This document shows, piece after piece, positions 8,239-16,475 of a stretch of DNA of 64,000 bases. Source of the stretch: Empedobacter brevis NBRC 14943 = ATCC 43319 (GTDB taxonomy: Bacteria; Bacteroidota; Bacteroidia; Flavobacteriales; Weeksellaceae); assembly GCF_000382425.1 (NCBI RefSeq), contig NZ_KB908299.1:1-64000 (forward strand), in the 5' to 3' direction. The position numbers were made by a program, and so were the translations under genes. The stretch's first letter is position 1, and each line of letters begins with the position of its first letter. The notes below the pieces were generated by a model. The model saw only the letters and a program-made list of their open reading frames with translations, ran no database searches and was not told the origin of the DNA.

Positions 8239-9261
8239 TTAATCCAAAAAAGACATTTTAATAATAAATTCCGTTTCCGTTTTTACCACATCAATTGTTT
8301 TATTGGACAATGTATATTGCTTGTATAGATTTTTAAGTCCCACACCACCACGGTCAGCAGTATTTCTTAACTGAAGATTGTTCGCAACAAGTATCCCATT
8401 TTCATTTATTTCAATTCTTACTATTAACGGTTTAGTAGAAGTAGCAACGTTATGTTTTATAGCATTTTCCACCAATAATTGTAGGCTTACAGGTATTACT
8501 TTCCTGTTCAAATCAGCATCATTTTTAACGGTTATAAGCAAATTATCTTGAAACCGAATCTGTTCCAAAAATATATAGGAATCTAAAAATGCCAATTCCT
8601 CTTTAAGGGTAACGAAGGGACGTTCATTTGTTAATAATAGATAACGGTAGACTCCTGACATTTTTTTTGCAAAAAGATTTGCTTTCTCTTGATTTTCATA
8701 AGCTAAGGAAGCCAAAATATTCAGGCTGTTAAACAAAAAATGAGGATTAATCTGTGCTTTTAACGTTTCGTATTGATATTGTATTTTTTCTTTTTCAATT
8801 ATACTGATTTTTTTTTCGATAGCGGCTTGCCGTTGACTGTAAAAAAATATTTCTATTAATAATACGATAATGCTGTTCCATAAAATAATAAAAATTGTAG
8901 ATTTAAGCAATTCAGGATCGTTATCAAATGCAGAAAAACCTATAAGAGCAAAATTACAAAGATAGATTACCAAGATGGAAAACAAAGAACAAATAAATAA
9001 ATCAAGTATAATGCGGAAATAAATATTGTATATTTTAAAATATTTATAAACGGTATGAACAATCAGAAAATCCACTGATGCGATAAATAAACATGGAAAG
9101 AGATTGATGACAAAAAATTGTGAAAAATTTTTTTCTTTTCCGGTTAATGTTTGAAACATATAGTAAAAGAAAATCAGTAGTGTCGTGACAATGAGCGCGA
9201 AAGCAATAATATGTTTTTTATCTATCTTTTTCATCATTTTCAATTCGAGCCATCTACCCAT
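8239..9261 (-). CDS. LytS-type sensor histidine kinase
   Basis: 340 residues. Four hydrophobic helices (about residues 17-150), a short coiled coil, then the His_kinase domain with the phospho-accepting His in INPHFLFNSLN and a HATPase region beginning LQLLVENAIKHN. The gene starts inside the LytTR gene upstream, overlapping by 22 bp; a second ATG at 9237 just after that stop is equally possible. It forms a two-component pair with 9240-9995. The ligand is unknown; no extracytoplasmic sensor domain is visible. Confidence 0.88.
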   Translation of the reverse strand: MGRWLELKMMKKIDKKHIIAFALIVTTLLIFFYYMFQTLTGKEKNFSQFFVINLFPCLFIASVDFLIVHTVYKYFKIYNIYFRIILDLFICSLFSILVIYLCNFALIGFSAFDNDPELLKSTIFIILWNSIIVLLIEIFFYSQRQAAIEKKISIIEKEKIQYQYETLKAQINPHFLFNSLNILASLAYENQEKANLFAKKMSGVYRYLLLTNERPFVTLKEELAFLDSYIFLEQIRFQDNLLITVKNDADLNRKVIPVSLQLLVENAIKHNVATSTKPLIVRIEINENGILVANNLQLRNTADRGGVGLKNLYKQYTLSNKTIDVVKTETEFIIKMSFLD

Positions 9262-9995
9262 TTTAAGAAATCCGAAACTCGCTCACGACTGACTACTACT
9301 TCTTGTGGACAATTCGGTTGAAATTGAAGTTTCAATCGACTGTTAAAGTATTTAACAATCTTTTTTATAGAAGTAATATTGGCAACGCAATTTCGGGAAA
9401 CGCGAAAAAAAGATCTTTTATCTAATTGCGATTCTATCTGAGTTAATGTATAATCGATAATACATTTTCTATTGGAAAATGTGTGTAAAAAAACTACTTT
9501 TTCCTCGCTATAGAAAAAGGCAATATCGTTTACATCAATATGTTCATAAACATCACCAATTTGAACAAGAAAACGATTTTTCTTATGAATACCTGATAAT
9601 ATCTTTTCTAATTTTTTATAATCAAAGATTATTTCTTTTTCCATTTGTTGCCGTTCTAATTTTTTCAGTGCGGACAATAAATCTTCTTCTTCAACCGGCT
9701 TCAATAGATAATCGATACTGTTTAATTTAAAAGCCTGAATAGCGTACTCATCGTAAGCTGTGGTGAAAATAATCGGTATTGATACCTGTATGTGTTCAAA
9801 TATTTCAAAACAATTTCCGTCTGCCAAACGGATGTCTAATAACATCATATCTACTGGATTATTTTGAAGAAAATGAATAGTATCTGCAACAGATTCTGTT
9901 CTTCCGGTTAGTACATAGTTGGGACGTAGCTGTGCTATCATTCGATTAATTTCCATATACGCAAACCGCTCATCTTCAACTATCAGGTAATTCAT
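9240..9995 (-). CDS. LytTR-family response regulator
   Basis: 251 residues. Receiver domain at 1-120 with acidic pocket EDE (7-9), phospho-acceptor Asp55 in MMLLDIRL, and Lys105 in DYLLKPVE; LytTR DNA-binding domain at about 145-245 (FFRVSRNCVANITSIKKI). First gene of the two-gene operon with the LytS kinase. Its position, back to back with surface locus 2, would allow it to act on that locus, but nothing in the sequence proves this. Confidence 0.9.
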   Translation of the reverse strand: MNYLIVEDERFAYMEINRMIAQLRPNYVLTGRTESVADTIHFLQNNPVDMMLLDIRLADGNCFEIFEHIQVSIPIIFTTAYDEYAIQAFKLNSIDYLLKPVEEEDLLSALKKLERQQMEKEIIFDYKKLEKILSGIHKKNRFLVQIGDVYEHIDVNDIAFFYSEEKVVFLHTFSNRKCIIDYTLTQIESQLDKRSFFRVSRNCVANITSIKKIVKYFNSRLKLQFQPNCPQEVVVSRERVSDFLKWVDGSN

Positions 9996-10085
9996 ATCTA
10001 GACTATTTGCCGTAAAAATACAAATTGTTAGCCATGATTAAATAAGTTAATCGATCGAGTTTAGAATTTTAGGGATGAAGTGTCT

Positions 10086-10113
10086 GCTGATTATGCTAAA
10101 CTTAATAATCAGC
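10086..10113. other. perfect hairpin between divergent genes
   Basis: GCTGATTAT (10086-10094) and ATAATCAGC (10105-10113) form a 9-bp perfect stem with a 10-nt loop. No T-run follows, so it is not a normal terminator. It lies between the divergent LytTR gene and locus 2 and could be an operator. Confidence 0.4.
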
Positions 10114-10130
10114 TAAAATAGCTGTTGAGC

Positions 10131-10283
10131 CAAATAGAGTAGTTGTTGAGTACCTTATTTTAAGGTTTTTATTTGAATGAATTTTTTCTTTGCAAGATTT
10201 AACCAATTAAAAGTGCCTAAGAAAAGAATTCAGTTAATGACGATGTCTTCTTCAATATTTCTATCAAGAAATGTGATGGTATG
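10131..10283 (+). repeat. leader repeat, complete copy
   Basis: This stretch, covering the upstream region and first codons of the gene at 10177, recurs as a diverged copy of the same length at 12487-12639. Shared landmarks include CAAATAGAGTAG, GTTGAGTA, TTTTTTCTTTGCA, AGAAAAGAATTC and GGTATG. The shared region probably contains the promoter of locus 2, with TTTCTTTG as a near-consensus -7 box. Confidence 0.7.
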
Positions 10284-10821
10284 TTTATTTTTTTTGTCTT
10301 TTACTTTTGTCCATTGCCAACTTTATATCTCAAATAATACGATTGTTGCAGTTAAAGAGGGAACGATATTCTATCAATCTTCATCGAAAAAGGATTCATC
10401 TTATTCAGAAAAATTAAATGTTACGTTAGATACTGTTCTATTAAGTAGTGGGAAATACCTGAAAACGGATAGAAAGGATTTTCATAAAATAAAAAAAAAT
10501 ATAAAATCGGGTGATCAAACAGATAAAAAAATAAGTCATTCTGTTTATAGAAAACCAGAGTTTAAAAAAGTAAATAAGCAAATTTTATGTCATAATCGGT
10601 ACCTGTCAATATTATCAGGTATAGATAATTTTGATGCAAAGGCTGTCGTATCTAGCTCTCTAAAAGTGTACTTAGCTTTTAACAGAACCCACGAAAAACA
10701 AAAAAAAATCATACGCCAAAAAGAGCAAGTCTACGATAAAAATAACTGTTTTTATCGTAACAATAAGATTCGATTTGAAAATTTTGTCAGACCGCCTCCG
10801 AGCATTGTTTTATGTTTGTAA
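10177..10821 (+). CDS. short secreted protein heading surface locus 2
   Basis: Up to 214 residues. The true start is probably internal, at 10243 or 10276: the first 20-odd codons lie in the leader repeat, and in its second copy the first ATG reads AGG and the frame is stopped. From the internal start a clean signal peptide is obtained (MVCLFFLSFTFVHC), which ends in Cys, so it could be a lipoprotein. The mature part is basic, rich in Lys, Ser and Asn, and ends with FVRPPPSIVLCL. It resembles the secreted protein at 308 in size, composition and C-terminal Pro motif, and both stand first in their locus. Function unknown. Confidence 0.6.
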   Translation: MNFFFARFNQLKVPKKRIQLMTMSSSIFLSRNVMVCLFFLSFTFVHCQLYISNNTIVAVKEGTIFYQSSSKKDSSYSEKLNVTLDTVLLSSGKYLKTDRKDFHKIKKNIKSGDQTDKKISHSVYRKPEFKKVNKQILCHNRYLSILSGIDNFDAKAVVSSSLKVYLAFNRTHEKQKKIIRQKEQVYDKNNCFYRNNKIRFENFVRPPPSIVLCL

Positions 10822-10858
10822 AAATCTACTATCCAAAACTTTACACTGATGTACAAAG

Positions 10859-12397
10859 GTGTTTTTATGTTTACTTTATAATTATAAAATCTTGATATTT
10901 AAGAATATTTTACTTGTTTTTTTTGTTTTTCATTTTTCACTTTGTTTTTCACAACAAAAAAATGAAATAACGAAGAAAGATTCCTTTATCGATTTATCAG
11001 ATCAATACATTAATATTGATTTTGGAAAATCTTTAACATTTGCCAAAAAGGCTTTAGTCGAGGCAAAAAAAGAAAATGATACATACAGTAAAGCACAAGC
11101 TTACTATTATATTGCTAAATCGTATGTTTTTTTTAGAAATTTTGAAAAGGGTGATTACTATATAAGAAAAGGATTCACTGAAGAGGCTGTAGAAAAAGAT
11201 ATACATCTGAAAGCGTTATTTTTAATGCTTGAAGGAACCTACTACAGTAGAATGTCATTAGTTGAGCAGACCTTAATAAGTAACAGGAAGATAATCAATT
11301 TTGTAGAGTCGAAAGATGATATGGAATCCAAGGTAATTTTAGCCAATGTCTATATGAATATGGCAGATTGCTATACAGAGTTGAAAAAATATGATTCTGC
11401 CCATTTTTATGCTGACAAATCTATTGTTACAGTCGAAAAAATTCCACTAAAAAGATATTTGAACATGAGGAAAATTTATAAGAATAAATCTTTTATTTAT
11501 TTTTATAAAAGCTGGATATTATTGCAACAAAATAAGCCTGATCAAGCATATTTTTATATTGAGAAGGCGTACAAACAAGCAATTTTGGAAAAAATAGAAT
11601 ATTTAGCACTCTTTTATGAAATCTATGGAGATTATTATTATCAGATAAGAAATTATCAAAAAGCGGTTGATTATTATCTCCTTGCGGCTGATAATAAAGT
11701 AAAGTTTAAACAAAACTCTGCATATGTTGACTCTAAGATCGCAAAATCGTATAAAATACTAGGAGATGTTCACAAGGAAAAGTATTACCTGGAAATAGCA
11801 GAGAATAGGCATCGAATAGACAAAGAAGAACATAATTTAATCATTCAGAAGGAATTGGTTCGGATGCTAGAAAAAGAAAAAAATGAGAAAAGTAATATTC
11901 GGTTTAACAATCATTTGATGATTGTCTCCATTACTTTTTTATTCACCCTATTACTCATAATTTTGGTTATACGATATCAAAAAATCAGGAAGAGAAAAAG
12001 AACGATTATTGAAGAGCAAAAAATAAAACTTCTGGAAAAAGAATCTGAAATTTATAAAAAAGAAAGAGAATTCGAGAAGTTAGAATTGAAGGTAAACAAT
12101 CCTTTTTCTGAATTAAATAATATGGTAAAAGAAAATTCGCCTCAATTTTGGGGACGTTTTCAAGAAATTTATTCTAATTTCTCGGCTAAGATGTTAGAGA
12201 TTAATCCAACTTTAAAAGTATCTGAGCTTACTTTTTGCGCCTATATTTATTTGGGTTTTTCGAACAAAGAAATAGCAGAATATACATTTAAATCTATCAG
12301 AACAATTGAGAATAATCGTTACAATCTTCGAAAAAAGATAGGTTTGACTTCTGAAGAAGATTTTTGTTTATGGCTTAGAAAATATATTGATACTTAA
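10859..12397 (+). CDS. TPR - membrane helix - LuxR-type HTH regulator
   Basis: 512 residues with a GTG start. An N-terminal hydrophobic segment (KNILLVFFVFHFSLCFS) is a signal sequence, residues about 40-330 are TPR-like helical repeats, one transmembrane helix lies near 350-372 (LMIVSITFLFTLLLIILVI), then a coiled coil, then a LuxR-like HTH at the C-terminus (YLGFSNKEIAEYTFKSIRTI). So the TPRs face the periplasm and the DNA-binding domain the cytoplasm. The architecture is common in Flavobacteriia. It is inserted between the short secreted protein and the large surface protein, a place where locus 1 has nothing, and is a good candidate regulator of locus 2. Confidence 0.82.
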   Translation: MFLCLLYNYKILIFKNILLVFFVFHFSLCFSQQKNEITKKDSFIDLSDQYINIDFGKSLTFAKKALVEAKKENDTYSKAQAYYYIAKSYVFFRNFEKGDYYIRKGFTEEAVEKDIHLKALFLMLEGTYYSRMSLVEQTLISNRKIINFVESKDDMESKVILANVYMNMADCYTELKKYDSAHFYADKSIVTVEKIPLKRYLNMRKIYKNKSFIYFYKSWILLQQNKPDQAYFYIEKAYKQAILEKIEYLALFYEIYGDYYYQIRNYQKAVDYYLLAADNKVKFKQNSAYVDSKIAKSYKILGDVHKEKYYLEIAENRHRIDKEEHNLIIQKELVRMLEKEKNEKSNIRFNNHLMIVSITFLFTLLLIILVIRYQKIRKRKRTIIEEQKIKLLEKESEIYKKEREFEKLELKVNNPFSELNNMVKENSPQFWGRFQEIYSNFSAKMLEINPTLKVSELTFCAYIYLGFSNKEIAEYTFKSIRTIENNRYNLRKKIGLTSEEDFCLWLRKYIDT

Positions 12398-12424
12398 AAA
12401 AACTGTTTTCGTGTTAAATCGTAG

Positions 12425-12457
12425 AAAAAGAGAATCTTATCATAGGTTCTCTTTTTT
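12425..12457 (+). terminator. intrinsic terminator after the LuxR-type regulator
   Basis: AAAAAGAGAA pairs with TTCTCTTTTT over a 12-nt loop and runs into TTTTTT. It separates the regulator from the downstream surface genes, so these need their own promoter, perhaps in the second leader copy. Confidence 0.8.
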
Positions 12458-12486
12458 ATTTTAAGTATTTAAAAACAGCTGATTAA

Positions 12487-12639
12487 CAAATAGAGTAGTC
12501 GTTGAGTAGGTCTTTTTAAGGTTTTAATTCGAAGGATTTTTTTCTTTGCATGCCTTAACCAACCAAGAATGTTTCAGAAAAGAATTCCGTTTATAATGAT
12601 TTCATCTTCACTATTTCTACTGAAGAAGGGTTTGGTATG
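12487..12639 (+). repeat. leader repeat, decayed copy in front of the surface genes
   Basis: Same length as 10131-10283 and alignable throughout. It holds the promoter-like part and the beginning of a gene like that at 10177, but the frame is stopped (TTTATAATG) and the gene body is missing. It ends 51 bp before the start at 12691 and probably drives the surface genes. Confidence 0.65.
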
Positions 12640-12690
12640 ATTCAATCTATATAAACAAGTCATAATAAATTTTAAAATAACTATAATCCT

Positions 12691-14682
12691 ATGAAAACAA
12701 AACAAAACATTTTTTATAGTCTTCTAATCTTTTTGTTAATGAGTATAAATATTTATGCTCAAGATTGTGGAAAAATACGTGTCGGATATTGGTCGACTTA
12801 CACGATAGAATCCAAAGGAGCTTTTACAACCCAGTTAAATAATCTTTCTAATTATGGACCTCATGGCTCCTATAACAGAATAAATGGGTTTAAATTTACT
12901 GATATAACTACATTAATTAATACATTAACAGTTGATCAACTATTAGCACAATTCGATATAATTAATACCGGATACTCTAATATGACATTGTCAAATGCTC
13001 AGAAAATAAAACAATATGTTGATAGAGGAGGAGTAGCTCTAATCTTTTTGGATGCGGGAAGTGCTGTAGGATCAAATTTGCATCAAGTTTTTGGAGGGAG
13101 CGGAACAATTGGGAGTGTTAATGAACAACCTTCTTATGCTACTAGCACATCTAATTCTTTAAATAATCGTATGAATGGTGTTTGGGGTGATGCGAGGAAT
13201 ATTTCCTTAAAAGGATTTGCTAGTTCAGGATTAATCGCTATAAATCAATTGCCTAATGCATCTATTCAATTAGCTAATGAAGGTTCAAATGCAAGAGTTT
13301 GGATTACCGGAAATGAAGGGAGAGCTATCTTTACTTGGGATGAAGGGATATTTAATCCGGGCGACTCAAATGTATCTGGGACAGATATTAATACAGCTCA
13401 AGAGAAATTTATTCACAACATCATGGCCTATGCACTAGATAAGATAAATGTTGCTCCTCTTTTTATACCACCAGTTGCACCAACTGTATCTGTATTATCT
13501 GCTACTACTCATTCCAATGGAATTGCAACAATCACGAATTACAATAATGCATATAAATATACATTTTCGCCGGTTGGACCTATAGTTGATAATGTGGGAG
13601 TGATTCAGAATATGACTCCAGATATAGTATATAAAGTTGTTGCAAATAATGGTTGTGATTCTCCTTCAACAGCTGTAAGTATAAATTCTAAGATTGTAAT
13701 TCAATGTACAAATCCTGCAGCAACAGGAACTCCGGATGGCTATACCAAAATAGGAATTACAACTCAAACAAAGCAACAGCTTTGGCCAGGGAATATTCCA
13801 AATGGATTTTTAGCTTTGGAATCAAAGGATAAAGGAATGGTCATTTCTAGAGTTTTAAATTCAGCTAAAATTACTGATCCGAAAGAAGGAATGCTTATTT
13901 ATGATATTACAGACAAATGTGTGAAATTGCATAACGGGACTGTTTGGAACTGTATCAAAAATACTTGTGATCCTCTAGTTGAAGCGCCTAGAAAAATTAG
14001 AATTGGATCATTTGCAGGATATACCATCGGAAAATCTAATTTTTCTGCTTACAATAGTCAATTGACGAATTTATCTAATTATGGACCAACTGGTACATTT
14101 AAAGGGATTACAGGTTTTGAATTTTCTGATTTATCTTCTGTAGTACTTACAAGTAATACAGGTGATCAATTAAAGAATAGTTATGATATTATTAATACAG
14201 GTTATAGCAGTATGACTTCCGTTCAAGCTCAACATGTTGCTGATTTTGTAAAAGAAGGTGGGGTTGCGATTATTAATTTAGATAACACAGCTTATAATTT
14301 TAATCCAATATTGACGGCATTTGGAATCATAGGAAGTAATGGAAACGGAGCTGTTTCGGCTATAAGTTCATCTGTGAATGAGCTGAGTAATGTATTTGGT
14401 AATACAAAAAATATCAGTTTATCTGGAGCTGCTACACAAGGACGGGTTCTAGCAAATCAATTACCATCTGCCAGTACGGTTTATGCTAATGAAACAGTGA
14501 CTGGAGGAGGTGTTGCTGTTTGGACTATTGGTGGAGATTTTAAAGGTAAAGTTATTTTTGTCTGGGACGAAGGTTTGTTTCGAGCTTCTACAATTGCAGA
14601 AACAATAATCGATACACCGCAAGAGAGGTTTGTTCATAATTTAATGGCTTATGCTTTAATCCAATTGGGATTTCAACCATAA
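12691..14682 (+). CDS. large secreted surface protein with a duplicated domain
   Basis: 663 residues with a signal peptide (cleavage after IYAQ). Two copies of a ~210-residue domain lie at about 28-250 and 433-660; each starts with RKIR(V/I)G and contains NLSNYGP, (D)IINTGYS(N/S)MT and WDEG(I/L)F, and ends F(I/V)HN(I/L)MAYAL. The order of strands with IINTGY and a GGVA(L/I)I(F/N)LD turn is reminiscent of the flavodoxin-like fold of ThuA/GATase-like proteins, but no catalytic triad is evident. Between the copies are a short Ig-like segment and the shared module MVISRV...GMLIYDITDKCVKLHNGTVWNC. It replaces the beta-helix protein of locus 1. Surface coat or adhesin role inferred. Confidence 0.72.
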   Translation: MKTKQNIFYSLLIFLLMSINIYAQDCGKIRVGYWSTYTIESKGAFTTQLNNLSNYGPHGSYNRINGFKFTDITTLINTLTVDQLLAQFDIINTGYSNMTLSNAQKIKQYVDRGGVALIFLDAGSAVGSNLHQVFGGSGTIGSVNEQPSYATSTSNSLNNRMNGVWGDARNISLKGFASSGLIAINQLPNASIQLANEGSNARVWITGNEGRAIFTWDEGIFNPGDSNVSGTDINTAQEKFIHNIMAYALDKINVAPLFIPPVAPTVSVLSATTHSNGIATITNYNNAYKYTFSPVGPIVDNVGVIQNMTPDIVYKVVANNGCDSPSTAVSINSKIVIQCTNPAATGTPDGYTKIGITTQTKQQLWPGNIPNGFLALESKDKGMVISRVLNSAKITDPKEGMLIYDITDKCVKLHNGTVWNCIKNTCDPLVEAPRKIRIGSFAGYTIGKSNFSAYNSQLTNLSNYGPTGTFKGITGFEFSDLSSVVLTSNTGDQLKNSYDIINTGYSSMTSVQAQHVADFVKEGGVAIINLDNTAYNFNPILTAFGIIGSNGNGAVSAISSSVNELSNVFGNTKNISLSGAATQGRVLANQLPSASTVYANETVTGGGVAVWTIGGDFKGKVIFVWDEGLFRASTIAETIIDTPQERFVHNLMAYALIQLGFQP

Positions 14683-14707
14683 ATATTAATCAAAAAATCA
14701 TAACAAA

Positions 14708-15229
14708 ATGAAAAATATAAACGCTTTATTACTCTTATGCTTAACATCTTACTCTTTCGGACAAGTGGCGATAGGAAAGGAAAATATGAATGGTAACTCA
14801 ACTATTTTAGACTTTAATGATGCAGCCGGAAATACCAATGGAATTATTCTGTCTGCTGTTAATGATACTTCTACTGCATTGGCAACAATTACGACCAACA
14901 ATAATGGTACCTTCTTGTTTGATAAATCGGATAATAAAGTTAAAATGTATGAAAATAATGGATGGATACCACTTTCGGATACAGGCGATTCCTCTGAAAT
15001 TCTTGTCAATACGTCAACAGAAGTTGGTGATGGTGTTATTATTGGATCTCAAACAACAGATGCGAAAGGTGTATTGGTATTAGAATCGGCTAATACAGCT
15101 ATGATTCTTCCTAAAATAGCCAACCCTCATACTTCTGTAAAAAGTCCTTATCCGGGGATGCTATGCTATGATACTGTCAGTAAAACAATGGCAGTATTTG
15201 ATGGTAAAGTTTGGAATTATTGGAAATAA
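14708..15229 (+). CDS. small secreted surface protein
   Basis: 173 residues with a short signal peptide (cleavage after SYSFG). Counterpart of 2813-3499: it has GVIIGSQTTDAKGVLVLES in the same order and ends with a clean module, YPGMLCYDTVSKTMAVFDG-KVWNYW. A first, shorter module of the same type (FLFDKSDNKVKMYENNGW) lies near residues 67-85. It follows the large surface protein after 25 bp and should be co-transcribed. Confidence 0.68.
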   Translation: MKNINALLLLCLTSYSFGQVAIGKENMNGNSTILDFNDAAGNTNGIILSAVNDTSTALATITTNNNGTFLFDKSDNKVKMYENNGWIPLSDTGDSSEILVNTSTEVGDGVIIGSQTTDAKGVLVLESANTAMILPKIANPHTSVKSPYPGMLCYDTVSKTMAVFDGKVWNYWK

Positions 15230-15302
15230 ACATAAACCTGATCTAAATCTAACGGAATGAATTTTAAATCTATACATAGTAGGTTCTTTAATCAGACGAC
15301 GG

Positions 15303-15698
15303 GTGATAGAGTGTAGGATAGAAATGCTCCGCATCTGTAACTTTATGAAATGTACAGAGCAGCAAGTAGAAAAGATGTATGAAATGGATAGTTTGGATAC
15401 GGAAGTTTTATTGAAGTGGAGCAAACTGTTAGAATACGACTTCTTTCGTTTGTATTCGCAGCATTTAATTCTGTACGCACCAGTAGAGAGCAGAACGTAT
15501 GTTTATTCAAATAAAAATAGAAATTCATCTTTGCCACGTTTTCGAAAAAATATTTATACAAAAGAGATGATCGATTATATCTTGAATAAAGTGAACACAG
15601 GAGAATTGAATAAATCAGAAATTATAGAACGATACAACATTCCAAAGACGACTTTATATAAATGGATTAGCAAATATAAAAATACCTCAACCAATTAA
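15303..15698 (+). CDS. HTH1 copy of locus 2, frameshifted near the start
   Basis: The intact counterpart at 3509 begins MNFKEIHIGTLIKQLV. Here an ATG at 15257 opens the same way (MNFKSIH), but one extra T around 15285-15290 throws the frame to a stop at about 15314; in the +1 frame the sequence resumes as LIRRRVIECRIEMLRIC, aligned to LIKQLVTENGIELSRIC. The remaining 131 codons are open and well conserved, including the C-terminal HTH (IPKTTLYKWISKYK). It could be translated from GTG 15303 or ATG 15324, or be inactive. The break lies at a short T-run, so slippage or a sequencing error are also possible. Confidence 0.6.
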   Translation: MIECRIEMLRICNFMKCTEQQVEKMYEMDSLDTEVLLKWSKLLEYDFFRLYSQHLILYAPVESRTYVYSNKNRNSSLPRFRKNIYTKEMIDYILNKVNTGELNKSEIIERYNIPKTTLYKWISKYKNTSTN

Positions 15699-15744
15699 GA
15701 ATTAGAAATAATGATGAATTAAACCTATTCTAACAAACAACCAG

Positions 15745-15780
15745 AAGTTGCTAATCATTTTATGATTAGTGGCTTTTTTT
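15745..15780 (+). terminator. intrinsic terminator after HTH1 copy
   Basis: AAGTTGCTAATCAT (15745-15758) pairs with ATGATTAGTGGCTT (15762-15775), using three G-U pairs, followed by a T-run. Same place and flanking sequence as 3993-4027. Confidence 0.78.
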
Positions 15781-15791
15781 CTAAATTAAAA

Positions 15792-16112
15792 ATGATGACT
15801 AGAATAAACTATAAAACACTTTATACAGATATTTTAAATGATCTTTATCCGGAGAAATTATCCTTGTGTCAACGAATATTGAATAAAAAAAGTTTATCCA
15901 TTCTTGATATACTCGAGTTGAATAAATTGATTTTTGGAGAACAACACCAACAAAATAAAGTGTTTAACCAAAAATTCAGATCTTATTCCAAACAGGATAT
16001 ACTCCTTATACTAGACTATCAAAAGCAAAATAAATTGAACAACATGCAATTAGCGAATCACTTTAAATTAAGCCGTAATAGCGTGACTAAATGGAAAAAG
16101 ATATTTGTGTAA
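15792..16112 (+). CDS. HTH2 copy of locus 2
   Basis: 106 residues from the ATG at 15792, chosen because it gives MMTRINYKTLY, matching MNTRINYKTLY of the copy at 4602; a longer frame would start inside the terminator. Very similar along its whole length to the locus 1 protein, including the C-terminal HTH (NNMQLANHFKLSRNSVTKWKK). Intact, unlike its HTH1 neighbour. Presumed DNA-binding regulator; not a transposase, since no catalytic domain or terminal repeats are present. Confidence 0.68.
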   Translation: MMTRINYKTLYTDILNDLYPEKLSLCQRILNKKSLSILDILELNKLIFGEQHQQNKVFNQKFRSYSKQDILLILDYQKQNKLNNMQLANHFKLSRNSVTKWKKIFV

Positions 16113-16123
16113 GTTGATCTATT

Positions 16124-16159
16124 AAATAAAAAAAGCGTCATTAAACGCTTTTTTTATTT
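16124..16159. terminator. terminator closing surface locus 2
   Basis: A perfect 15-bp stem, AAATAAAAAAAGCGT against its complement, with a 6-nt loop. The GCGT/ACGC core and A/T flanks match the terminator that closes locus 1. Confidence 0.85.
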
Positions 16160-16475
16160 AATTTTTACGGAATAATTTGCTAACTGATTTTATCGTTATC
16201 TTTATACTTGTTTATGATTTATATATCATATTTCTTAATTGAGAAAGGTTCAAAGGGGGTAAAGTTTTTTCTCATTAAAAATGATCGGTTTGGTATTTAG
16301 AAAATTTTCTTTAGCTCTATATTTAAATAAAGAAAATCAAATCATTAAAAATCGGATTGATTGATGATACAATTAAAAGAGGAGCATAGAGCGATTTTTT
16401 GATATTGAAATAATTTTTTTTGGCATGTTTTTTAATACTTCTATCTATTGATTAAAACAACCTTGAAATTTATAC
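16160..16475. other. AT-rich intergenic region before the AraC-type regulator
   Basis: 316 bp without a convincing gene. I see no TTG-N19-TAnnTTTG promoter. A small palindrome, ATGATTTATATATCAT, lies around 16216. The region must contain the promoter of the regulator at 16476, but I cannot place it. Confidence 0.4.

Noticed and set aside
10177-10242. ATG at 10177 as the certain start of the locus 2 secreted protein
   Set aside because: The second copy of the leader lacks this ATG and has stops in the frame, and the signal peptide starts much later; internal starts are more likely.
14817-15083. 88-codon plus-strand frame inside the small surface protein
   Set aside because: It overlaps a frame with a signal peptide and conserved module entirely and shows no family features.
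15762-15791. Longer start of HTH2 at 15762
   Set aside because: It lies within the terminator hairpin; the ATG at 15792 aligns with the start of the other copy.
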